DNA of 64,000 bases. It comes from Clonostachys chloroleuca. Its lineage: Eukaryota; Ascomycota; Sordariomycetes; Hypocreales; Bionectriaceae. Location of the stretch: positions 13,206,001 to 13,270,000 of the forward strand of contig JBANAY010000004.1 in assembly GCA_037952775.1 (NCBI GenBank), in the 5' to 3' direction. The position numbers were made by a program, and so were the translations under genes. This document shows positions 48,031-58,964 of this stretch, in pieces; position 1 is the first letter of the stretch; every line of letters starts with the position of its first letter. Below the pieces are notes generated by a model. It was not told the DNA's origin, ran no database searches, and saw only the letters and a program-made list of their open reading frames with translations.

Positions 48031-51000
48031 ATGCCGCCTTTCCCTCGTCTCGGCAGACACAGCAACCGTTCCCAACAAGCCCTTGTCGACCTGCCGGCTG
48101 CTCCCGCTGCCGCTGTTGTTGCCGCCGGGGGAGGAACAGGAGAGGCTACTTCTTCGAACCAAGCCCAGCCCCAGAGCTCGAGTCTGAACCCAAGCCCTCA
48201 TCTGCCTCCTGGACAGAGCCAAAGCCAAAGCAACCACCACCACTTCCACAGACCTAACCAACATATCCATACGCACAACCACGCCGAGGCTCAAGGCGCG
48301 ACCGACCCATCGCCGTCAAATACCACGGCACCTCCTTCTGTCATTTCCACCAACACCACCAACACTACCGCCACCAACACCGAGTCGTCGCCTGTCGCCG
48401 ACCCTCGAGCTGCACACCAACCCCCAGCATCACAGCTACCTCCATCGCAGCAATTGGCGCCAGCGCAGCCGCTCCCGACTGACATTGGCATTGCAATTAG
48501 TGGCGTTCCTCTTCCTCCGCCATATAAGCAGCAGCCGCAGCCCTATACTGCCTCGCCCATCGTAGGCCTAGGCGAATCTCCAGTTCTCGAAGGCGGGCGA
48601 AATCCTGGCTTTACGCCATCTCCTATCCACCGGAGTCAAACCCAGCGATTCAGCTCATACGCCTCAATACCACCGCAGCCCTTGGAGCACCAGAGTCATC
48701 AACACCTGCGCAACCAACTTGCACACGGTATCGGATCTGCCTCAGTGGATGACCTACCTGGAACAAGGCACCATCCCAACCCGTCCCCCCAGCTGAATTC
48801 CTCTCCAGCTCCCGAGAAACGCTCGAAGCGCAATTTCATCAAGGGCATTTTTTCGAGCAATAGCCGTTCCCACAACGATCAGCATCAGTCCTCATCACAC
48901 GGCTTCACACTCGGACATCATAGAGGTCAGAGCTCTCTCTCCTACGAAAACGGCGTGGGTCTGACACGTCGACAATCCCGCCGGGCGAGCAACCTCCTTG
49001 ATTCGCAAACCCAGTCGCCCAATACAAGCCCGAACCCCTCGGATCGCGACTGGCACGGTTCAGGCCCAACTGTCGGCTCAGGCCAAGTCTACCAGAAGGG
49101 AGCTGAGCCCGCTCCGCTCGCAGGCATTGGAGAATCTGCTCAGAACCAATACATTGGCCCCGAGCCAGTTCAATCAACACAATCGCCCTCGGCCCAGCAC
49201 CTTGTTGAAAGCCCGACTATACGGCAAGTCAACGCCGAGTCTGATTCGTCGCCGACCTACGACCAAGTGGGTTATCACCAAGGCCAGCCAAATCAGCAGG
49301 GCCAAAAAGAGGTGGCTCCCCCTCCACATCCACCCCCCCACCAGCACCAGCAACAGCAGCACTCACAGGCCCAGAGCCAAACCCCACCCTCCCAACAGCC
49401 CCACGCTCAGGCACTCCCACAAGCACAAGAACAGGCTCACGGGTACAACCACACTGGGTTTGACCAGCAGCAACAGCAGCAGTATCATCTCGCCAACACC
49501 TCTCCCACCCAGCCCCAGCACGGCGAGGAGCCGCGAATTTTCCCCGACACCCATTCTGCTGCCGCCTCCGTGCAGTATCCTAATTCTGAAACACTGTCGC
49601 AGGTGTCTCACGAGTCTCCAATTGCCACCGAACAAGACCAGCGGGCCAACAACCAGCAACCCGCCCAGATCTTGCCAAACGTGGAGCACCCCGCGCGAAC
49701 CCAAGAGCCTGTCTCGACCCCGAACTTAGCACCCGCGCAATTAGCAAGCTCGTCTGTCCAACAATCGAGCATGGCCCCGCCACCGGGAGCACCCCCTCCA
49801 ACCAGCGGCCTGCTGGCGGCGACCGAGAGCCCAGACCTGTGGCTCTTCGAAGTCAGGCTGAGGTCCCCCCAGGTGTCCCTCCAGGACCCCCTCCTGGTTA
49901 CCGTCAAAACAATTCATCTGCCGGCCAGTTGACCCCTCTGCAGCCTGGAGCCCCCCAACAAGGCCAACCTGGGCCTCCTCCTACTCCCTACACATCAGGC
50001 GATCATGGACGCCATAGCCCGGCGCCGCCAGACCACGGCGAATCAGAGAAAGCATTTAAGGACCTACGTAAGTTCTATAAAAAGACCTTTGCGCTTCCCT
50101 CCCTTAAACCCTCAAATGCATCCCTCATTCTCGCAGCCCGCCTTTTCTAGCTTGGACTAACGACAGGCAGTCACCAAGTACAAGAACGTCAAGCGCCTCT
50201 ATTTCGATGGAAAATCACAGATCGAGAATTTCGGGCGACAAATCGAACAACTCCAGAATGCAGTTGCCAACCAGCGCATGTCCCAATCTAGAACAGCACT
50301 GGACGATAGCGAGTATTCCAATAGATTCAATAGGTTAAACGGAGCAATCAACAACCTCGCCTTCAACATTCGCAAGGACTGGCGAGCTGCCCCTCCCTGG
50401 CTCGCGGCATACGTGAGCTCGGATGCATTGAAAACTGGCAAACAGGAGATGACGGCTGTGGGAAGAGCTGTTATCTCCCGATGGCTGATGGACCAGATTT
50501 TCGACAGGGTTTTCCATCCTGGACTGGACCCTGTATTGAGCTCTCATCTCAAGGGAATTGAGTTGAACATTCGTGGAAGCGCTTACACATTGAACAGCCA
50601 GGAAGAATTTGACGCACTGACGACTAAGATTGTTAATTGGCGGATGGCCACGCTTGATGGGCTGAACTCCGTCCTGAACTCACCCGCCACGACTGAGCAT
50701 CGACAAAACCTGACGTCCATGTCCACTTCCAACCTGACAGCCGAGCTCTACCAGTACCAATGAGCCTCCTCCGCCTGGAGTAGAAGGAAGCGCATCCATG
50801 ATTGTGGAACTCGCAATTGGAATCACCGCCAACCTTCCCCTTGAAAGTCGAGATGTCGCCATTGTTTATCCTCTGCCAGGCGAACTCGTCCAGCCAGGAA
50901 TAATGGAGATCGAGAAGGCACCATTACCTCCTCTGGATGACACGGACTCCGGGGACGACAAGGAGGAGAAAGGTAAGAGTCAAACGGAACAATATCCTAG

Positions 51001-51190
51001 CCAGACGAGGAACAGTCTTGGGGATATCTCTCCATCTAGCTGGACTGATGGCGCCGCCTCGACCTTTGAACCAACAAGTGCTGACAAGGGGCTCAACCCA
51101 GATGAACCGAGGGTGCGATTCGCCGGATTTCCAGCTCTGGAAGTGCGTGGTAGACAGGTATTGATGAAGGCACCTGTTTGGACATTGTGA
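48031..51190 (+). CDS. Large Q/P/H-rich protein with conserved helical C-terminal domain, unknown function
   Basis: I cannot assign a function. Two exons (intron 50068-50170, acceptor at the second of two nearby AGs) give about 1018 residues. The first 650 residues are low complexity (Q, P, S, H, N), with repeated poly-Gln and poly-Pro. An ordered region begins around KAFKDL|LTKYKNVKRLYF. It contains a coiled segment (IENFGRQIEQLQNAV), then helices with IRKDWRAAPPWL, then a Leu/Ile-rich part (MIVELAIGITANLPLESRD) and a conserved-looking end LEVRGRQVLMKAPVWT. Two frame breaks occur. A C5 run (49792-49796) is one base short, and near 50757-50758 there is one base too many (or two missing). With both corrected the length is a multiple of three. 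I start at ATG 48031. Confidence 0.7.
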
Positions 51191-52385
51191 ATCGCCCACG
51201 AGGGGGCAAGCTTGTGAAGATTAGGAGCGAGCCAAGCCCTCGAGGAGTGACAGTGTCAATGCCCTGCCTGAGCAGTGTGGACGTACCATCCTCGATGACT
51301 TTGGCCATGGAGATCCTGCCACTTGAGTTGACCTCGAAAGTGGAAATAGAGGCAGGCGCAGTTGTGGGGAGGTTGGCTGGTTGAGGTCCAGCAGAATGAC
51401 TGGAAGACGAACATGTAGAATGGGTTGTTTCAGAAGTAGAGGTGGTGATGGAAAGACATGAAAGAGGCATGTGATGATATGAAGGCTTGAAATACCAGTA
51501 AGGACATGATGGAAGAAATGGATAGCTGCATGATAGTAAAGTCTCGGACATAATCTGGTTGAATTCTTCTTTAACGCTGCTATTTGTACTGTTAATCTGA
51601 GGTTTTGATATGTCTCTGTAGTGCTTATAGCAGTCTGTACTCATCAGAGAAGAACCCGACGGCTTTGGAATTTCGTAGTGACCCTGTTTGGGCTGAGAGA
51701 AACCTATATTCTACGACTTCCGATGGTGTATGGTCATTGCTTCAGTGGTCTTTTCGATGTGGATCATGCGAGCTGCTCTTTACAACTCTTTTGAGAATGG
51801 TGGCATTAGTGGATATGAGTCGAAATGGCGAATCTTGCGTCTGTGGCGGACAGCCCTTGAAAGGGATCCTTGTCAGCCTTGGGCGCCCCAGAGATTAGGG
51901 AGAATGATTCGGGGTGACAGTGCCAGTGCCAGCGCCAGCTACACTTTGGATTTGCGGCAAAGGGACCTGGACGGCCTGTTGAGTCACAGTGAGAGGCTCA
52001 GAAAGTGGATTGACCTTGGGCAATGACTCTTAATTTTGCCCATTCCGCCCCTCCTCGAAACCCTGTTGCAGTTTAGTTGGTGATAGAACCCCGCCGCAGG
52101 GACTGCCAAGTCACTCCAGGTACTCTCTTGCCTAAATAACAAGCAGGGCTACAAGAAGCGACACATGAAATCTGCTAGCGAGTGCCCACTTCTTTTTTCC
52201 CTCTGCCAACTTATTAATACAGAGCAACCAGGACGAAAATCTTCAGCTTCGAACTCTACATTCACAGTTTATCCGGCACTCAGCTCTCTTATCCCTCTTG
52301 AGAGCCCATACCACCCTTCAGGTTCTTACCGATTTTCTGCACCATACTCCCGGCACAGCAGACGCAGGAGCAATCTCAATCCATC
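51191..52385. other. Intergenic region (1.2 kb)
   Basis: 3' flank of the Q/P-rich gene and promoter of eIF6. A 183-codon minus-strand open frame overlapping the end of the upstream gene has no recognisable features and is not called. Confidence 0.55.
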
Positions 52386-53338
52386 ATGGCGGTTCGAGCG
52401 CAGTTTGAAAATTCCAACGAGTGAGCAAACCACCCCGCCCCCGCCATCGTGACCTGGTCCTTCGTCAACTTGCAGCACACCGCAAATGTCATATTCGGAG
52501 CTGGAGGGCAGACGAAGAGATGTGAGACAAAACAAAATGTACTGACTATATTCTAGAGTGGGTGTCTTTGCGACTCTTACAAATTCGTATGCGCTGGTAG
52601 CACTCGGTGCCAGCGAGAACTTCTACAGGTTCGTTATGCCCCCAAGCAATTCTCGATGGATGAACCGTCTATGGGCTCGGCTGACCATGGAATTGGAACT
52701 CCAGCGTCTTTGAGGCAGAACTCCAAGATGTCATCCCCACAGTCCGCACAACCATCGCCGGCACTCGCATCATTGGCCGCCTCACGGCTGGAAACCGCAA
52801 GGGTCTCCTTGTCCCCACCTCAACCACAGACCAAGAGCTGCAGCACTTGAGAAACTCGCTACCGGATAGCGTCCGCATCCAGCGCATCGAGGAGCGCCTC
52901 TCAGCACTTGGCAACGTCATTGTTGCCAACGATCACATAGCTCTTATCCACCCAGATCTCGAACGCGAGACTGAAGAGATTATCGCAGATGTTCTGGGCG
53001 TCGAGGTCTTCCGCCAGACGGTAGCTGACAATGTCTTGGTCGGCAGTTACATGAGCTTATCGAACCAGGGCGGGCTGGTCCACCCCAAGACCAGCATCCA
53101 AGATCAGGACGAGCTGTCAAGTCTGCTGCAAGTGCCCCTGGTCGCAGGATCGGTAAACCGCGGCAGCAATGTTGTTGGCGCTGGCATGGTCGTCAACGAC
53201 TGGCTTGCCGTCACTGGTCTCGACACCACCGCAACCGAGCTCAGCGTCATTGAGAGTGTCTTCCGCCTCGGCGAGGGACTCGGACCCAGCAACATCAACA
53301 CCAACATGAAGGATACGATAGTGGAGAGCTTCTACTAA
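52386..53338 (+). CDS. TIF6: Translation initiation factor eIF6 (60S anti-association factor)
   Basis: Binds 60S ribosomal subunits, blocks premature 40S joining and is required for 60S biogenesis in the nucleolus. Three exons give 246 residues, the standard length of the family. Exon 1 encodes only [12 protein letters not shown]. The introns are 52421-52556 (136 nt) and 52629-52704. The pentein-fold repeats show the family signatures [50 protein letters not shown] and [18 protein letters not shown]. The C-terminal peptide is [14 protein letters not shown]. The frame is intact. It is followed by the Efm4 gene on the same strand. Confidence 0.96.
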
Positions 53339-54014
53339 GCGATTTATACCCACATCATAGCTCATCGCATCTCTTTCTGTCAATGGTCTTGTTACTTCGC
53401 TTGGGTTCCCGGCGTTGGGTGGAAAGGAAAGCCTCTTTTTTTCTTAGTTTCTTCCTACCTTTTAGCAAATATTAAGGTACTTTTCTTGGGGCAACAGCAA
53501 CGTTAATGATGTTTCGGAACGATATAGGACATGTGGCGAGCGTGAAGTTTACCACGTATGCATTGGAGGCGTTGTATGATAGGGAAGCTTGTCAATGATC
53601 CTCTGGCGATATCATCCGTCTAGAATTATAGACAATGGTTATGTCCAATCAAACTGTGAAGATCAATATCAATTTCCCCGTGAAAGTGTACTTTTTTTTG
53701 TCTTGCTTCCCTCCCATACGTATCTGCTGTAGAGTAATAATCCGATACAATTCCAATCTACCTAGGTACTTGGGAAGGGCCCTGAGCAGTGGGCAATGGG
53801 AATTGGAAGTCTGGTAGGGCCGAGTGGAGAATCCATCTGCATGCCCCTCATGAAGCTTTCACCGCTTGCTGTTTTGGGAGGTAAATTTATCTGAACACCC
53901 CACCATGGTTCTTTGGTGATGGATAGTCAGAAGTCGACAGACGGCAGCGCAGCAATTTGACACTACTGCAAGTCTACTTGGAATAATTCATATTCCCTTT
54001 GATACAGAGGCGAA
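53339..54014. other. Intergenic region between eIF6 and Efm4
   Basis: 676 bp, with a perfect TACCTAGGTA palindrome at 53759-53768. No gene recognised. Confidence 0.55.
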
Positions 54015-54873
54015 ATGAGTGAAAGACCGACACATCTGGAGCCATCGAAGCTCGGCACGAAAGAATAGTAAGAAGGATCAACCACCTCCCCGCTCTTTCC
54101 TCGCGCTGCCCACTTACACTCCTGTGCGCGCAAACTGCAGCTGGAACAAGCTCTACACGAACGAACTGGCCAACAACTCCTCGAACCCCAGCGACATTGG
54201 CACCGTCTGGTTCGACGACTCCGACGCCGAGGCCAAGATCCTCGAGTTCCTCTCTACACGGACCGAACTATCCCGCTCCGACACCACCTTCCTCGATCTG
54301 GGCTGCGGCAACGGATCGTTACTCTTCTCTCTCCGGGAAGTAGGCGATGACGACGAAGACGAAGACGAAGACGAAGAGGACGGCGATGACGAAGCACAAG
54401 AGAAATCCGCAGGCCCATGGACGGGACGCATGCTCGGTGTCGACTACAGCCCCCAGTCCGTAGCACTGGCAAACCAGATCGCTTCGAGTCGCGACAAGGA
54501 TGAGGTGGCCCGGATGAGTTTTCAGGAGTGGGACATCCTTGCAGGATCATACTCGGATATCTTGATCGCATCGGAGGCCGACGGCTGGGACGTGATCCTC
54601 GACAAGGGTACATTCGATGCGATCTCGCTGAGTGACAACCAGGATGCTCAGGGTAGGCGGATCTGCGAGGGCTATCGGGAGCGAGTGCTCCCGCTGGTAA
54701 AGCAGGGGGGTTTGTTTATCATCACGAGCTGTAATTGGACGGAAAAGGAGTTAAGGGCCTGGTTCGAAAGCCCGGGCGGTTTCGCCATGGACGGGCAAGT
54801 TGGGTATCGCACCTTTTCGTTTGGTGGCGTTAAAGGCCAAACCATCACTACACTCTGCTTCCGTAAATCATAG
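54015..54873 (+). CDS. EFM4: Protein-lysine methyltransferase Efm4 (eEF1A)
   Basis: Seven-beta-strand SAM-dependent methyltransferase of the Efm4/METTL10 family, which methylates a lysine of elongation factor eEF1A in the cytosol. Two exons (intron 54068-54140) give 261 residues. Exon 1 encodes the typical N-terminus SERPTHLEPSKLGTKEY, and splicing continues WNKLYTNEL. An open frame starting at 54019 in another phase is spurious there. SAM-binding motif I is FLDLGCGNGSLLF and the acidic post-I loop is LGVDYS. Motif IV is LDKGTFDAISLSD, and FIITSCNWTEKEL follows. Between motif I and the next strand sits an Asp/Glu-rich insert of about 25 residues, built from GAC/GAA repeats. The frame is intact. 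Confidence 0.92.
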
Positions 54874-55367
54874 TCCCCCTCTCCATTGCCTTTGTTTCGT
54901 TTCATAATCGCTGTATTGGTGATGCTTTGTATTGGGCGAGTATCCATGCGACATTGGTAAATAAAGTCTAGAGAGCGTGAGCCAGTTTCCACATGCTAAT
55001 AATGTATAGAACCCTCTACGTCTTTACTTTTGGGTGCTGTAGTATTATGTACATAATATCTCGGATCTGTTCTCCAGCATCTTGAACGCCCGCATCAATA
55101 GAAACTTTTTTTTTAATCGGGATGACCACGTTCGGTTTTCTTTACCTCCCTACCTACGCTGAGTGGGCGCTATCCCAAACTCCTAACATCCACAGAAAAC
55201 ACCCTTGATGGCTCCATTTTCGGCCGTGACGGTTTATTTCTTCACCATTGTGTTTCTATGTGATAATTGTGATATGTCTTGACCAATACGTCGTCGATTG
55301 GGGTATGATCATAAAAGAGGGGAATAGACGTTTGGCAAAACAGGAATTGCTTCATTACTTCTCTCAT
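54874..55367. other. Intergenic region between convergent genes
   Basis: 494 bp of 3' flanks of Efm4 and the PP2A scaffold gene, with a short T-run near 55110. Nothing else seen. Confidence 0.55.
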
Positions 55368-57657
55368 CTATGGCGATGTATTCATTGGCTCTCCGCCAGC
55401 CGCAGTTCCTGTGGGGTCAGTCCCAGCTGTCGTAGCAAAGTATCGAACATCCACATCGTCATCCTTCTGCAACTTCTCGAGATTAGGAATAATCTTTTGC
55501 TGGATGAGCTCCTGGCCGCGCGGCGAAGGGACAATCTCGGCGCCTTCCTTCTCGAGCGAGTATAGGGTGCCCTCCTCAGGCAGACGGCGCAATGAGCTGA
55601 TGAGGACAGCGTAGGTCTTGGCGACATTGAAACGGATATTAGGGATCTCATCCTCCACCATCTTATCCAGCATAGGCAATACCGACTTGGCAATGACGTC
55701 CAAGCTCACTACGCTTGCAAGTGTCTGTATATCAGAGTTAGCCATGGGAAATTAGTATGATGCCTCGTCCGGATTGGGCTCCATCTTACCGAGATAGCGA
55801 AGCAAGTTGTCATCCTATACAGATAGTTGGGGTGGTTGCCCATGGCCATCACCTTGGGAATAATGGCTTCACTGGCCCATTCCACGCCAAACACCTCTGT
55901 CAGCTTCTTCAGGTTATGTGTGGCAGCCTCTCGAATTGAGAAGACCGTATCACCCAACCAGCTCATGCACAGGTTGCTAAGTTTCTCATCGAAGAACGTA
56001 ACACCCAACTGGCTTGCCAGCAGAGGAATGTATTCAATGATTGCCAGGCGAACTCTCCATTGCTTATCCTCAGCTAGTTGCACAATGGCTGGTAGCAAGG
56101 ATTGTGAGAGGAGCTCGATGCCGATAACTAGAACACAATCCAGGTTAGGCGATTTCTACTGCATCAAGCGGAGAAATCATTGCTTACCTTGATTGACCAG
56201 CTCGAGCTTGGAGATAATGTGAAGTCTGACCTCAGGGAACTCATCCTTGAGCATCTGCAGGAACATGGGAAGCAAGTGATTAATAGTCCTGTTCACGATT
56301 AGCAATCTATGGCCAAGCTAGGTCATAAGAAAAGCATACTCTTGTTTTCCCAAGATGGGTGCCAGGCCACTAATTTGGGTTCCAAGAGCGGCCCGTACGT
56401 GTTGCGATGTGTCAGAAACAAGGTCTTCAATGCTGCTCATGATGTCGGCAAGTAGAACGGTTCGATCAACGAGCGCACAGAAGCCTGGGATCTGGCCAGC
56501 GATAGCTGTTCGGACCTCAGCCTCATTGTCCTTCAGGAGCTTCACAAAAGCAGGAACAAGGTCCCTTGACACAACCTCTTCGTCAACAGCCTTGGCAATC
56601 TGCAATTATGATCAGTATGTGATTATTACATGCAAAACAGTCCATCTATCCATACCTTTTCAAATCTGTCCGCAATCATGTATCTGACTCTCCAGCTCTT
56701 GTCCTCAATCAAGTTGCGTAGAGATGTGAGCAAGACGCCGTGACTAGCTTGCTGCTCTTTTGGCACAGCCTCGGCGATCGAAATGAGGATTTCGACTGTG
56801 AGAAGACGGACGCTGTCCTGGTCATCGGAAACAAGATGTTGGAAGAGAGGAATCATTTCGTCCACAACAATGGGGGCGGGCATCTCCTTGACGAATTTAG
56901 CAAGGTTTGTAGCAGCCTGGCGACGAACCATTGGGGTCTCGTCATGGACGAGTAGGTTAAATTGTTGACGGAGCTGTTCTTGAATCGGTGGCGAGACCTT
57001 TGAGTAAGGGGCTGTGAAGAGGCCGCAGCCTGAAACCTTGGATGTGAACCAGTCGGCTTTGGAGAGTCGGATTGCTAGGGGAATGAAGTATTCCTCAACT
57101 TGCTGAGGAGACAGATCGTTGCAGATTTTGTTGAGGGATTCGACAGCCTAGATTCGTCGTTAATGACCAAACTGTGAATTGCCCATCATCTTGATTCTGT
57201 AGCATACCTTGTCTCGAACTACGGGTTCTTCGATAGCTGCAAGGTTCTCCAGAGGTGATAGCAGAACATGACCCCACTGAGGACCACCGACATATTCCAT
57301 GAAGCCTCCGAGCTCCTCGCTCAGAGCTACCAAAACTTCATCTTCATCCTCGACCGACTCTGGAGCATGGTTTGTTAGCGGGGAAGGGATGATTTAGCGA
57401 ATCTAGATAGGTTCTAGGTAATCTCACCGTCGAGGAAAGGAATAAGCTCTTCCCTCGTGCGCTCAGCACCTAGGGCCAGGGCGATTGTTGAGAGCCGGTG
57501 AATAGCATTCAGTCGGAGAAGAACATCGTCATGCTGATTGAGGATCAGTACACAGAACAGATTCGGACTCCACCAAATGTCACCGCCTCACCTTTAGCTC
57601 GTCGATAAGCACAGCGATGGGATAGAGCTCATCGCTCGTACTGGTCGCGTCGGCCAT
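55368..57657 (-). CDS. TPD3: PP2A scaffold subunit A (PR65/Tpd3)
   Basis: Structural A subunit of protein phosphatase 2A; its HEAT solenoid holds the catalytic C and regulatory B subunits. Eight exons give 623 residues. The introns are 57534-57591, 57360-57427, 57148-57207, 56600-56655, 56289-56339, 56128-56187 and 55725-55789. About fifteen HEAT repeats can be followed. Typical ones are [88 protein letters not shown] and [19 protein letters not shown]. Length and repeat spacing match the family, which normally has 15 repeats. Every intron is GT-AG and the sum of exons is exactly 1872 nt, so the gene is intact. It is the most intron-rich gene in the window. Confidence 0.95.
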
Positions 57658-58521
57658 ACTGTTCCAGAAAGATCAGGGGGTTTTAGGTGGCTGCCGTGGG
57701 TCGATACCAGGGGATTGGGAAATAGGTAATGCGGGAGGTGGTAGAGGAGGGAGGCGATCGCAAGAGAAGTGGGAGAAGTGCGAGAAATCGTTTGCGCAGC
57801 GGACCCTCGACCCCAACACACAAAGCTACAAGCAGAGTCGTCCTAGAATAATTGGTGGTGACCGTGCAAGAGACCGTGCTGGAGATAGGCTCGCGTTGGG
57901 GGAGCTTGAATGGTGGGTTGTCCCTTGTCGTGTGAGAGGTCGGTGTTGATGTTAGGATGGGAAATGAGGTCAAGGTAATAATACCAGCCAGTTGTTGGTC
58001 TGCTGGCGGGGGGAGTAACGACGTGTGATGGTCAAGGCACATCAGGCTCCTTTGGTGGAGCTTCTAGGCCATAGTAGAGGGTACTTCCTGGCCACCAGCG
58101 CTTGACCTCGACCTTCGCCGCAGTGCAGATACCCAGCCCTAGGTATTGGAACAGCTGATTAGGTGCGGCTGGAAGAGATTGGAAGCAAGGGGTTCTCCTT
58201 CAATTGAGCAGGTGTTTGCCACCTCTACCTTAATCATGATTATCTTATCTGACCATGTCGCGCCAAAGCAAAGCTGCTGCATTGCTCAAACATCTATGCT
58301 CTGGTCCATGTACTCGTCAGCCAGCAGTGGCGACTTGGGCGAACCACGATGCAAGCTCTGTTGTTGAAGGTACCTGGGTACATGGCCGGGTGGGCTAGGG
58401 GCTCGCCTGGTGCTGGAGCTTCGATACCTGATCGCACCTACCAGCTGGTACCTGCTAACAACACCAGCGCGCTAAGCAACGATCGGGCATCTGGAGCATC
58501 AATCTTCCGCCCCCCCGGCAC
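57658..58521. other. Intergenic region left of MITE-like copy 2
   Basis: Upstream sequence of the PP2A scaffold gene. No gene or RNA recognised. Confidence 0.5.
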
Positions 58522-58727
58522 CAAGCGCTGAAATAATACATGGCACACCAAATGTGTTGTCACGCGAGGCAGGGACCTCGTTTTCTTAGTATTCATACTA
58601 AATATAATAATAAGCTATTCTTCTACATGCAATTTGGTATTGTATTTATTACAAAGTTGAGTGTTTTGATGTCGTTTCAATTCAACGTTGGAGGTTCTGG
58701 GCATGCCATGTCTATCTCAGTCGCCTG
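58522..58727. mobile_element. MITE-like element, copy 2 (degenerate)
   Basis: About 206 bp and AT-rich. It aligns along its length with the element at 21336-21558: shared terminal motifs (CAAGCG...ACATGGC on the left and its degenerate inverse on the right), the identical block ATACTAAATATAATAA, and later shared blocks (GTTTTGAT, TTCTGGG, ATGCCATG). Its terminal inverted repeats have decayed much further than those of copy 1. No target-site duplication was found. It ends about 240 bp before the PheRS-beta start codon. Confidence 0.65.
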
Positions 58728-58964
58728 CTAGGGTGCCTCACAGTGGGCATCCGTCGGCGCCTGGCGTCTATCGGCCTCGAGGTCCCTACCTGATAGTACG
58801 TACCGCAGCCAGTTCCGCCCACGAGGTTGAGTCACCGAAAAAGTGCCACAACGCTTGCTTCCCCCACCAAGAACTTCCCCCGAGAAGCTGCGTATCAACA
58901 CTCGAAGGCGAGGCAAATTCAACTGCACGGCAAAGGGCTAGTCCTGCGATCTGTCTCCGTCGAA
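58728..58964. other. Proximal promoter and leader of the PheRS-beta gene
   Basis: Short gap between MITE-like copy 2 and the start codon. No other feature seen. Confidence 0.4.

Noticed and set aside
51093..51644. 183-codon minus-strand open frame downstream of the Q/P-rich gene
   Set aside because: Ser/Thr/Pro-rich low-complexity translation overlapping the 3' end of a supported gene; nothing recognisable.
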